Source: Ascarosepion bandense | Taxonomy: Eukaryota; Mollusca; Cephalopoda; Sepiida; Sepiidae | Direction: 5' to 3' | DNA: 64,000 nt | Assembly (NCBI GenBank): GCA_037127315.1 | Contig: JBBBDQ010001922.1 | Coordinates: 381,001 to 445,000 of the forward strand | In this document: positions 22,426-32,129 of the stretch, one piece after another | Position numbering within the stretch: the first letter of the stretch is position 1 | Layout: the number at the start of each line of letters is the position of its first letter | Position numbers and translations under genes: made by a program | The notes under the pieces: model-generated | Told to the model about the DNA's origin: nothing | The model's database searches: none | Seen by the model: the letters and a program-made list of their open reading frames with translations, nothing else

Positions 22426-22798
22426 TTCTTCTTCTATGTGCCCTGTCCCTTCAGGACGTAGGCGATCATGGCTTTCCATGTTTCCCTATCTCCTGTTACA
22501 CCGTGCAATCCTCGTTCCGTCATCCACCTGATCAGGTCCTTCAAATATATTATTCACTGCTTTCCCCTGTCTCTTCCCCCCCACCTCTATCTGGCATGTT
22601 AGTATCAGGTTCTCCAAGCCCTCCTTCCTCATTGCATGTCCCAGGAACTTCAGCTGTCTCTTCCTGATGCTCAGTATTAATTTTCTTTTTGTTTCCATCA
22701 TTTCCAAAACATCATCATTGCTCACATGCTCGATCCATGAGATTCGCAGCATCCTTCTGTAGAACCACATTTCAGTTGCTTCAAGTTTTTCCTTCATC
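22426..22798 (-). pseudogene. LINE-R C-terminal reverse transcriptase fragment
   Basis: An intact 100-codon frame on the minus strand. From the N-terminus it reads MKEKLEATEMWFYRRMLRIS, then WIEHVSNDDVLEMMETKRK, LSIRKRQLKFLGHAMRKEGL, ENLILTCQIE and a basic linker. This is the conserved tail of an RTE-like endonuclease/reverse transcriptase, lacking the catalytic palm. The 3' end has the CGTCCTGAAGGGACAGGGCA hairpin region. It is 5'-truncated at 22798, as expected of incomplete target-primed reverse transcription, and abuts an unrelated coding-like segment. Confidence 0.85.
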
Positions 22799-22799
22799 T

Positions 22800-23125
22800 A
22801 AAACTGGCAGACAATTCTCCCTTTTCCTCTTAGTTACTACTGGACGGTTAACCCGGACTTTTGGGCCCTCATCCTTCTCGCTGAGACTGATCATCCGACA
22901 AGTAAGTCCATCTTTTTGTAACTTGTATTCCTGAAGCAACATATTCAGTTTCACCTTACTTTTTGGGGACAATTGTATTCCTTGTTATGCCGTCTGTACG
23001 TAAAGGTTCTTATTATTCCTTGCACCTCTGAATCTATCTTCATTTTAGGAATTACTGTGAACCTTCCATGCTTTTTCCTTATCCCTTAATGATTTACTTT
23101 GCAAATCCTCGACGTACGTGATTAC
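22800..23125 (-). pseudogene. Unidentified coding-like segment with frameshifts
   Basis: On the minus strand, three consecutive frames join into lysine/arginine-rich peptides: VITYVEDLQSKSLRDKEKAW, then FTVIPKMKIDSEVQGIIRTF...YRRHNKEYNCP, then KVKLNMLLQEYKLQKDGLTC, MISLSEKDEGPKVRVN and PVVTKRKRENCLP. Codon-like composition across the shifts suggests a decayed coding region rather than chance. It lies directly 5' of the LINE-R fragment but does not resemble the LINE-R protein I know. It could be a processed pseudogene, another transposon ORF, or purine-rich DNA that merely looks coding. Confidence 0.3.
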
Positions 23126-23839
23126 CTGTAACACGCTAACATTTCACACGATCAACAAAACCGCTATTAACTAAAGAAACAAAGCAATAGGTCTGATGGT
23201 GGCTCAATAAGTCTGTAGCTTGATCCAAGTTTTAGTTGAATTAATGAATAATCCTTGAATAAAGTGAACTGACAACAAAAGAATTTTAATAAGTTTGAAT
23301 TTTTTTTTTTTTTGTTTTTTTTTGTTCATTATTAGGTTAAATATTTGATATACCTACGTATGTTGTTCAATAAATTAACATCGAAAAACGATTTCTAGGT
23401 TTATCAAGATGGTCGATCTTTTTGGTTAATCCAATATTTTATAAAAGACGGAAAAACGGCAATATTATTTTGGTATACTGGTATATATCTTTTAGAATAA
23501 AAGTATTTAAGGTAATACTCCTTTGAATCTTAAATTCTCTGTAAAAAAAAAAAGGGTAACTTTTTATGCAAATCGTTTTTTTATTTTTATTTTTTTTCTG
23601 CTCAGAGCTTCATACAGTTGTCTATGGATGAGGGGTTGTGGCACCTGTTAAGGTCTCATCAATGGGACAAATAATGTGACCCCCCCCCCAAACTGCTGGT
23701 CAAACCAATATGAAAGTATAGAAATAAACTGTCCTATGACCCATAAGTTGATATGCCGTTAAACAAACCAAACTCATAACGGGATACAGACCGTCAAAGG
23801 AAGAAAACTACTTCAGAAAAATATCTTACTTACTTTGTT

Positions 23840-24030
23840 TTAATCATATCACCCCGAGCAAGGCGGTAACGTCACTGATGTGCAGGGGGCTACGTAAGAG
23901 TGAAAAGATTTGGAAAAGAGAAAACCGGAAACCACATCCTAAACAGGGAACAAGGTATGAGCCTCGACACCTGTACAATAGACGTGGGTGGAGTGTGAAC
24001 CACGCGATAGTTTAGTCTGTCTACTCTAAT
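23840..24030 (-). mobile_element. SINE-B, full length (minus)
   Basis: TAATCATATCACCCCGAGCA to ...GTGAACCACGCGATAG and TTTAGTCTGTCTACTCTAAT; the last block is the far 5' end of the SINE, retained in only some copies. A second partial SINE-B follows at 24052. Confidence 0.85.
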
Positions 24031-24051
24031 TAAAAAATAAATAAATAAAAG

Positions 24052-24129
24052 AAAAGTGAAAAGATTGGAAAAGAGAAAGCCGGAAACCACATCCTAAACA
24101 GGGAACAAGAGATGAGCCTCTACACTTGT
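24052..24129 (-). mobile_element. SINE-B internal partial copy
   Basis: AAAAGTGAAAAGATTGGAAA to ATGAGCCTCTACACTTG, corresponding to the centre of the adjacent SINE-B and separated from it by an A/T-rich linker. Probably a local duplication or unequal exchange. Confidence 0.7.
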
Positions 24130-25380
24130 AAGAAAAGTTATTGCGTTGTATTACTTTTCTATGAAATGAAAACTTAAGAAATTGACAACTAGCTGAAAAA
24201 GCAAAGCGGTGATAGGTTTTAAACTTTAAAATCGAAAACAGTCTGTTATTATTCAAGAATATGGCTTAATGAATTCATCATTTCTTGTATGTTTTTAAAG
24301 ACGGGCGTTTGAATTACAGTAGAATGTATATTGTTTATAGTTACTTTAGCGTAAGCATTTACCGAAAATAAAACAAAGTCGCAAAATGATGACATAAGCT
24401 CTTGTCAGATAACTTTGATCAAAGTCAGGTAATCTGCTACTTTTGCGAGTTTATACAGGTAAACAACCTCTTATCCCAAACCCTTGAGACCAAAGACTTT
24501 ACAAGATTTTGGAATTTTTAGATGGTAGTGGAAATAGCGGCGAAGAAGCAATTAAAATCATAAATAACATTGGTTTATTTGCCCAGCAGAATATTAAATA
24601 AAACAAGTCATTAAATTACTAGCAAACATTTTTTTATTAATAAGGCAAAACTCTCAAAAACCGAATTGTGCTTTTTTTTTCTTTTTCTTTTTTTTTTTAA
24701 CATTAAAAAAAAAAAAACCGGTTTATCGATTTTCACAATCTCGCATAAATGATTGTTTATTGCCTTTTCTCTTGCTTGTTAATCTTTTCAAATTATCTAG
24801 AAACTCAAGTTAAAAACTTTACAACAGGCTCTCAATTTTATTTAACCAGTTTTTATTAGTGCTTTTTATAATTTTCAAATTAGCAACCCCCGCTCGGCCA
24901 CCACCACCACCGTTAACAAAATTTTCCATTTGTTTATATATTTCTAAAATCAATTGAAAAGAATCGTATAAGTAAATTTAAAAAACGAAATAGTTTTGGA
25001 TGCATTTTTGCATTAAAATATTACTTTTTATAATTTTTCTCATTAGTTTTAGAAAAAAAGGATGCCTGAAAATTTTTCCTGAAATCTGACATGTCTTAAG
25101 AAATTTCAACAAAAATTTGAGTCTATATCTTGAAAATCCGCTCAAATTGTAGTTTTCAGGTTGAGATAAAGTTTTCTATTTTAGTGAATTTAGAATGATT
25201 TATTAACCACTTAAAAATGATATTTAGTAATTTGGGCGCATTGAGGTTTTGCAGATTTTCTGAAAGTTTCATTTATTACAATTCTTGTTTGACGTGAAAA
25301 CTAAAATATTTTTTTCCATCCGATTAGTGATAGAAGTAACGACAATGGATTGTGCGTGCACACACACACACACACATAGA
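24130..25380. other. AT-rich stretch, nothing recognised
   Basis: Poly-A/T and a (CA)n near 25358. No coding or transposon signal recognised. Confidence 0.5.
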
Positions 25381-25389
25381 TAGATAGAT

Positions 25390-25622
25390 ATATATCTCCG
25401 AGAGGTGTGAATATTTATTATAAATTGTTTTAGAACATGTACATTATTCTTTAATATATGTCCTCTACAAACATGATTGTAGAGGACATATATTAAAGAA
25501 TAATGTACATGTTCTAAAACAATTTATAATATTCACAGCTCTATACATCGTATATCGAGCACTGTTTTAAATTAATGTTTTGGACGGAAAAAAAAATTCT
25601 TTCTTCGTTCTGTACCCTCTCG

Positions 25623-25630
<8 letters not shown>
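25390..25630. repeat. Fold-back element with a perfect 52-bp palindrome
   Basis: Arms 25417-25468 and 25479-25530 are perfect inverted copies (52 of 52 by direct comparison) around a 10-bp spacer (AAACATGATT). With a 4-bp indel the pairing continues to GTGAAT / ATTCAC. The outside is bracketed by TCTCCGAGAGG at 25395 and its complement CCTCTCGGAGA at 25616, next to (TA)n. A related but diverged unit lies at 26340-26520 (shared CAGCTCT...GAGCACTGTTTT). Probably a non-autonomous fold-back DNA element. Confidence 0.75.
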
Positions 25631-25667
<37 letters not shown>

Positions 25668-25799
25668 ATAATGTGTATATTTGGTACGATGGGTAAGTTA
25701 TCGTTATTTTATATTAATTTCGCGCATGCGTATTGTTTGGTCTTTATTTTTTTTTTCCTACTGCACAATATAGTAGGATCAGTTGGGCACCATCTGTGA

Positions 25800-26196
25800 G
25801 AGAGAGAAAAAAATTACCCTCAAGCAGTCATATTGTACTGCTAGGCATTTGCGAATATTTCAGAGTTTTTAGGTGTCAATCTGAGAAGAATACAGAATAT
25901 TCGGAAAGAGTTGGAAGATATATCCAGTCAATATTCTGGTGCTTAGAGTGGTCAGTAGAGATGACAACGTCATGCCTCTATTCATCTTCCCACAGAGCCT
26001 CAGACAACATGAAGGTCTGCCTTGAGGAGGTAGTACTGCCCTGGGTCAAGTGGTTGGCTGTTGGAAGACCCTATGCTTAGCAACAGGACTCTGCACTATT
26101 CACCAACTTGAACAAGGAGCCCGTCCAGAAAAGTCGCAGGAGATTCTGAAGTCGTCTGGAGGCTGTGGTTGGAGCCAATGGCGATTTTATTAAATA
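25800..26196 (+). pseudogene. mariner-family transposase relic with internal deletion
   Basis: In one frame it reads ILVLRVVSRDDNVMPLFIFP, matching the ...FGVVSSDG.VMPPFIFP block of mariner transposases. After a frameshift it reads KVCLEEVVLPWVKWLAVGRP, YA, a stop in place of the usual Trp, then QQDSA (the second catalytic Asp). The frame then jumps straight to FTNLNKEPVQKS and SRLEAVVGANGDFIK-stop, so the segment from the HTS motif to the WPPNSPDLNPLD-type motif has been deleted. The N-terminal HTH and first catalytic Asp are not seen. Dead copy. Confidence 0.8.
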
Positions 26197-26339
26197 AATT
26201 TACTCTGCAGTATTTCAAGATATTACGTAATTGTGGCAAATATACCTGTTAAAATGAGATGTCAGTGTTATTTTCATTTATTTTCTTTTTGCATAATTTA
26301 GACGACAATTTATCTATCGCACCCTCAATTTGTGTGTTT

Positions 26340-26520
26340 TTATATATATATATATAGTAACGGAAATTAATAACTATGCATATTAGGGTGCACATGTACA
26401 GTATTATAATTATATATAAAATACAGCTCTGTTCATAAATTGAGCACTGTTTTTATTAACCATCCGAATGATATAATACTATACATATGTGCTGCCTTAT
26501 ATATATATATATATATATAT
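26340..26520. repeat. Diverged relative of the fold-back element
   Basis: GCACATGTACAGTATTATA near 26391 is inverted as TATAATACTATACATATGTGC near 26470-26492 with mismatches. The centre (ACAGCTCTGTTCATAAATTG then AGCACTGTTTTT) matches 25536-25566. It is flanked by (TA)n on both sides. Confidence 0.5.
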
Positions 26521-27291
26521 ATGTTCAAAAGTTTTATTTGATCGATATTCGTATTCGAGTACACGGTCCATTTATTTATTAAATAGGTATATATATTTTT
26601 GTCTACTGGCCTGAATATTTGAGAAATCTCATTAAAGAAAAATATTTGGTCTCTTTGGCAGAGGGAAGCTGTTGTTAGATCTGACGTGTCTTAACCAATT
26701 GGGCCACGGAGAATTTTTGTCCGATTAAGTAAAGGCTGAAACAATGCCTTTAAGCGAAATCCTCATATTAAATTACATGGATTTTTAATATCTGCTCAGT
26801 TAATACATGAGGCGTCTACCCAACTAAGAGTATCCACTAAAAGTAACATTTAAAGTGATAGAAATTTGGTGAATTAATAAATACAAAATTCATTACTTTA
26901 TATAGTAATTTTGTTATTACTACAGTGGTTTATAAAAGTATAATGTCACGACATAAAAATATTCGTGTTTCAGAACAAAACTGTTCTTGTTCAGGTGTTA
27001 TGTTAAAATAAAAATGATTTATTTTTAAAATATAAGATGAATTCATAGTCACTTAGGAAATTAGGGAGAGGTAGTTGGAGAAAGTGCTTTAGGTGTCAAT
27101 ATTGTTCAAACAAAAATGAGAATTATGTAACCACGGAGTTTTAATATTTTGGGTTATGAAAGGAGAAAGGGTGGCTTGGATCTAGACATGTCACTTTCAA
27201 TTTTGTCTGGATAAGATACATAATAGGACCTTATATATATATATATATATATAATATATATATATTATAGATATATGTCTTAGCATAACAG

Positions 27292-27524
27292 GATGTGCGT
27301 ACAGTGGATATCGGCTCGGAACGAGAAGCCGGCGAGCCGAGTTCGAATTGCAGTTGAATCCATTGTATTCACTTACGCGCAAATACCCTTGGGAAAGGTA
27401 TTAATCCGTCTCTTCCTTCCAGTTATGGGTTAAATAGCAGGACAGATTGGGTTCTATTTTCTACTCGAGAGGGACATGATCGCCCAAGCGTGTATCACGT
27501 ATGGCACTTAACTGACTAACTGAT
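27292..27524 (+). mobile_element. SINE-A with internal deletion (plus)
   Basis: Head GGATGTGCG, B-box GAGTTCGAATTGCAG, middle GGGTTAAATAGCAGGACAG, then a jump past the CAACCAGTCTACCGC block to GAGGGACATGATCGCCC, ending GGCACTTAACTGACTAACTGA. It is inserted beside (TA)n. Confidence 0.85.
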
Positions 27525-28790
27525 ATATATGTGTGTATATCACACAACCACATTTGAAATTTAATTCTTAACTTTACCTATGAACTTCGCCAAAAAATTA
27601 ACTACCATTCTACGACGTTTGTCGTAATGCTAAGACTTTTTTTTTTTGTTTAATCTTTTTCCCGATTTCTTTCTCTGTTTCTAGAGAGTCGTATATTTAT
27701 ATGGTTGAAAGATTTTTTTGATAATAAAAGTATCGATGTAATTACTTAGATCTCGTCTCATAAGCAGTACTTCTGCCATTGTTGTTCGCATCATCGTGAA
27801 TATAATTAAGTTGATATGCCGTTAAACAAACCGAACCCGCAGCGGGATACAGTCCGCTTATTGCTATCAGGAAATGACACTTTCTTTCTTGACTTTGAAA
27901 GAAATAATTATTTGATAGAATGTTTTATGTTTAAATAAAAGAAACTAGCTTTAATTCAATTTGTTCGATAGCTGAAAAAATATGTTGAAAACGTTAATCA
28001 AAAATATTAAAATCATATGTACAGATAAACTTACGGCTAATGATCTGTATATAAATTCTGACCAGAAAATAATGATAAAGAACAAAGCTAAATTCTTTAG
28101 AGCTGTTTTTACTTTTTTAATTTTTTAATTTTTTTAATTCATATCCAAGACAGATTAAAGAAATCTGAGACGCATGCGCACACACAAAATTACGTCCTTT
28201 TTATTGAAGAAAAAAATAAAAAGCACAAAAAACACTGAATATCAGACGGGAAGATCGTGGGTTGGGAATTAGAATGCAGAGAAAAATGCCTCATTTCATT
28301 TGAAAAACTTCTCTACATTTTCGAGAAGTAGTTTGAGAACAAAATAAATAAAACTTATGAAGGAAGTCGATGCGGATGTTAATTGATATCAAAAATGACT
28401 AACTTGTTATTGTGAAAAAGAAATCTAGGCCAATTTCGCGTTATCAGAATTTTTATTTATTTTTTTTTTATTCGAATTAAATTTTTTGTGGATGGATGCG
28501 AAGACCTTTGAAATTTTATATTACTCAACAAAGCCAGTTTATGATGAAAAACGAGAAAAAAGGAACAGTCGTTGTACTGGAGGGGAAGCCGATATCGAGA
28601 AAGAATTAAAAAAAAAAAAAATTCCAATATTAGAAATGCATAAACAAACAATTTTAATAAAAAATATTAACTACCATCAAATTGATGAAATATTAGAATA
28701 CGCTAAAAAAGTGTTCTTTCCACAACAAACGATTTTAAATCATAAAAGTAATTCGAATCGTATAAGTCAATCAATAAGTTTATAATTAAA
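27525..28790. other. AT-rich stretch with a short mollusc-type repeat word
   Basis: At 27813-27857 a ~45-bp block (AAGTTGATATGCCGTTAAAC then AAACCGAACCCGCAGCGGG) repeats one at 23749-23795. A 99-codon ORF at 28486-28785 has no recognisable motif and is lysine/asparagine-rich as expected by chance here. Confidence 0.45.
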
Positions 28791-28796
28791 GAAAAG

Positions 28797-28965
28797 AAAT
28801 CACATTATTTACACTCTTGTCCTCATCTTTATTACCATGTTTGCGACATTTCGGTCGTTGTACGCTCCGGCCTTCTTCAGTTGCTAAGAATTTCAAATCG
28901 AACCCTCAAAGGTCGTAAATATGGCAATAAAGATGACAACAGTCTGAACAGTACAAATACTATAT
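28797..28965 (-). repeat. Penelope-like/hammerhead-like repeat, inverted arms
   Basis: On the minus strand it reads CTGAAGA, then AGGCCGGAGCGTACAACGACC, then GAAAT and GTCGCAAACATGGTAATAAA. Inverted arms (28800-28850 and 28914-28962, imperfect) flank this core. A CTGANGA...GAAA core with a short intervening stem is the signature of hammerhead ribozymes, known from Penelope-like elements. Matching copies are at 56690-56790 and 61185-61262. Activity is not established. Confidence 0.45.
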
Positions 28966-29333
28966 CATATAAGGAGTATAAACAAATACCGAAAGTTTTT
29001 ATTAAACAAAAAGGATTATATTTTCAATGTAATCTTTTCCTCACAAATCTATTTAATTGACTAATTAGATTTATATTTTCCGCAAGACCCAAACCTTATA
29101 AAATGAAATTTATTTGGAAAATAACAACTATCGTATTTGAGGCCATGTAAAATTCCCTTAATGACCCAGCAAAAATATATATAAACATATCGCCTAGATC
29201 TTGTATGTGAAGAAAGGCTAATACTTACGTTATATGATACCAGCAGTTGTATCCAACATAATTTAATGCTCACATTGTAAGATTATATCTCTAACTCCGC
29301 ATACTACATATAATACTTACTCGGCACATTTTT

Positions 29334-29600
29334 GTGTCGGGTAGGGACTCAAATCATCTCTCAATTGCGTCTCTGTCCCCGAAGAATGAGTGCGGTTCAG
29401 TTGTAGCTCCGTCCACCAGGACAGGGTTGCTTCTGAGAAAAATTACACTGATAGATGCCCGGTCCCGTTTTCGTGGAACGGTATCCCGCGGCCGCGCCAC
29501 CCCATTGCAGCTGAGGGGTGGACCAGATGCTCGTTACCTGTGCCAGCTCAACCGGCAGTTGAGGGGTCCGGGGAATTTTTGTTCCTCTGCCCGTCCGTAC
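29334..29600 (+). repeat. GC-rich unidentified repeat-like block
   Basis: A GC-rich island (CCGCGGCCGCGCCACCCC, GGGGTGGACCAGATGC, GTACGCGGTCGGG) ends in a 50-bp poly-T run. Two overlapping frames are open through it but run into poly-F, so no protein is claimed. It may be the 5' region of a transposable element or a small CpG-rich host segment; I cannot decide. Confidence 0.35.
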
Positions 29601-29614
29601 GCGGTCGGGTTCCC

Positions 29615-29669
<55 letters not shown>

Positions 29670-29717
29670 CCTTGTCACATCTCGCTCCAGATGGGGAGTA
29701 GAGTAAATATCCATACT

Positions 29718-29763
<46 letters not shown>

Positions 29764-29796
29764 TTTTATTTTTATTTTTATTTTTTTTTCATAATC

Positions 29797-29980
29797 AACT
29801 ATCGCCCGGTTCACACTCCACCCACGTCTATTGTATAGGTGTAGAGGCTCATCCCTTGTTCCCTGTTTAGGATGTGGTTTCCGGCTTTCTCTTGTCTAAA
29901 TCTTTTCACTCTTGCGTAGCGCCCTGAACATCAGTGGCGTTACCGCCTTGCTCGGGGTGATATGATTAAAAAAAAAAAAA
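29797..29980 (+). mobile_element. SINE-B (plus)
   Basis: ACTATCGCCCGGTTCACACT through GGTTTCCGGCTTTCTC to TTGCTCGGGGTGATATGATT and a 14-bp poly-A. Its poly-A abuts a LINE-J 3' end (29981) in the opposite orientation, placing two related tails head to head. Confidence 0.85.
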
Positions 29981-30290
29981 TTCACCCCAAATAAGGCAGG
30001 ACTGCTACTGGTTCGCTGTAAGAGAAATACAAGAAAAAGGTACAGAGGATATCAAAGCTGGGCTAAGAGGTAGACGAGATTTAAGGAAGTAGAACATACC
30101 AACAAGAGATAAAAACTTGTCATAGCAGAAGCCGTGAAAATATTTGTAGAAAAGACAAAGGGAAGCCACATTCCGTCGGTGAGAAAGTGACTGAAGTCGA
30201 GATGGTAAATCTCGATTGATTACGTTGCAGATCCTTCTAAGGATTTTGTTGAGAACCCTGAGATTAATAGCAGGCTAATCTAATTCTAAT
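29981..30290 (-). mobile_element. LINE-J 3' fragment (minus)
   Basis: Starts TTCACCCCAAATAAGGCAGG (shared tail), then LINE-specific sequence with AGCAGAAGCCGTGAAAATAT and GTCGAGATGGTAAATCTCG, ending near AACCCTGAGATTAATAGCAGG. It corresponds to the ORF C-terminus seen better at 35716-36530. It contains the left arm (30130-30199) of a perfect 70-bp inverted repeat. Confidence 0.75.
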
Positions 30291-30410
30291 AATTATAGTT
30301 TTAAAGAAATGTGTAAAAAAAAAAAAAAAAATGATTTACACGACTTCAGTCACTTTCTCACCGACGGAATGTGGCTTCCCTTTGTCTTTTCTACAAATAT
30401 TTTCACGGCT
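30130..30410. repeat. Perfect 70-bp inverted repeat in LINE-J
   Basis: 30130-30199 and 30341-30410 are exact inverted copies by direct comparison, with a 141-bp spacer. The content is LINE-J coding sequence (AGCCGTGAAAATATTTGTAG ... GAAAGTGACTGAAGTCG). The spacer includes a poly-A run at 30315-30331. It may have arisen by twin priming or template switching during LINE insertion. Confidence 0.85.
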
Positions 30411-30445
30411 TTATATTTAAATGATACGATTTATAATAGATCTAA

Positions 30446-30872
30446 TCTAAACTTATTTATAAATGGAACTTTGTGTGTGTCCGTTACCTATAGACTCCGA
30501 AACGGCTGAACCGATTTTCTTGAAAATTTACGTTTGTACTATAAATCGGGTTATAGGAGTGGTCCGAGTTTAATCAAATTTGATACTCATAGACAGACAT
30601 AAGAAACGATGTTCAGAAATATCAAGGTTGCAGTTCTTACAATAGTGCAGAAAATCGATAATAATATATATATATATATATATATATAAAAAGGCAAGAT
30701 GTGTGTGCGTGTCTGTTTATCTGTCTGTATGTCCTTTATACAAGTTCACAAATTTTATCCGATTCTCACCAAACTTCACACAAATATTCTTTAGGCCGAG
30801 TCTGAGCTCGAGGACCATGGATCAGTTTTAAAGCTTTCATTACACCCGAGCAACGCCGCGCTATACTGCTAG
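30446..30872 (+). mobile_element. Non-autonomous Helitron, family 1, complete
   Basis: Starts A|TCTAAACTTATTTATAAATG and ends ...CACCCGAGCAACGCCGCGC, then TATACTG, then CTAG|T. This gives 5' TC, a subterminal GC-rich stem, 3' CTAG and insertion between A and T, all as in Helitrons. Internally it has GGTAACGGACACACA-type sequence (complement at 30474), a fixed-position (TA)n at 30665-30688, and AAGGCAAGATGTGTGTGCG. No Rep/helicase ORF. Matches 31208-31695 and 49275-50022. Confidence 0.75.
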
Positions 30873-31207
30873 TTTGAAATAAATTCTAATAATTTAATGA
30901 CTCGTATAACAAAGCAACGCACATGGGTAGGGTCACTAATTAGAAAATGACTAAGGATAAAACAAAGAAAAAGGCTCAAGATTTTTAATAATTAGTGTCG
31001 TTTTCTATTCTAATGAGAATAGAAATGAAGGGTATATCTGACTACGGATAATCCTCGACACGTTTGGGACGCGTCTGGAAAACCAATATTCCCTGTACGC
31101 TCTGGATAGGATCGCAAAAGGCACATAAAAATGACGGCTAAAATAACTCCCCTGTATAATTCTAGTTGACCCGATAACTAATATATATATATATATATAT
31201 AAATTTA

Positions 31208-31695
31208 CTAGCAGTATAGCCCGGTGTTGCTCGAGTGTCATGAAAGCTTTAAAACTAATCCATGGTCCTGGAGCTCAGACTCTTTGGACGTTGGCACGAA
31301 AGACTAAAAAGCAATAGTTGTTTCCAGTTAAAGCGAAACCGTAAACTGAAAGAAAAATAAATGGATGTAAGTCAAATTTTGATTTCCTGGTATTGATATC
31401 AAATTTTCTGCACTATTGTAAGAACTGCAACCTTGAAACTTGTGAATATCGTTTCTTATGTCTTTGTCTGAGTGTATTAAATTTGATTAAAATCAAACCA
31501 CTTCTTCTATAACTCGATTTTTCGATATTTATCGGGGGTACCTCGACACAAAACCTAGCTAAGAACACTCGCAGACGCTTATAGTACAACTGTGTAAATT
31601 TTCAAGAAAATCGGTTGGGCCGTTTCGGAGTCTATAGGTAACGGACACACACACACACACACAGAGGTAAAGTTCCATTTATAAATAAGTTTAGA
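31208..31695 (-). mobile_element. Non-autonomous Helitron, family 1, complete (minus)
   Basis: On the minus strand it runs from A|TCTAAACTTATTTATAAATG (31695 downward) to CGAGCAACACCGGGCTATAC, TG, CTAG|T at 31208. It lacks the internal (TA)n and AAGGCAAGATG segment found in the other two copies but has a longer central part (GTTTCCAGTTAAAGCG). Next to it, at 31712, is a fragment of Helitron family 3. Confidence 0.75.
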
Positions 31696-31711
31696 TATAG
31701 AGTACTTTACT

Positions 31712-32125
31712 ATACTCGGATATACTAGGTTTCACTCGGGTAGTTTAAGTTATAAGAATAAAAACATTTCCATAGCAAATACTACACAACGTCCACCCTC
31801 GTCCCTTTTATAGATAACAATGTAGAATGTCTATTGGATTAGGTTCGGAGGGGCAACATATAGATAATATAAAGTGGGGTGATCGATTCTATATTACAAT
31901 CAATACATAAACTGATCCCTGACTTTGTAGGGTGATAATATATATTTTTCTAACCCTAATTTTGGCTTTCTGAAAACTTTCAAGGTGTCGTTAGCGTTCT
32001 AAAATTTTGATCTACACCCGAGCGCAACTCCCGTTGAGCTAGACCGTAAAATGCAGACGCTAAGTCGAATCTATTAAGCAAATACTTTCACAACGTCCAC
32101 CCTTATCAATTTTATAAATATAGAT
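31712..32125 (-). mobile_element. Helitron-like fragment, family 3
   Basis: Second copy of the repeat at 9498-9890: TTTCACTCGGGTAGTTTAAG, ACAACGTCCACCCT, AGGTGTCGTTAGCGTTCTAA and ATGCAGACGCTAAGTCG occur in the same order. The CCCGAGTGAAAC stem half is near its low-coordinate end. Confidence 0.5.
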
Positions 32126-32129
32126 TGGG

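Noticed and set aside
28486..28785. 99-codon plus ORF
   Set aside because: Contains a poly-K from poly-A and no recognisable domain; likely chance.
29334..29870. 178-codon plus ORF
   Set aside because: Runs from a GC-rich repeat through poly-T (poly-F) and (TA)n into a SINE-B; no domain, composite of unrelated repeats.
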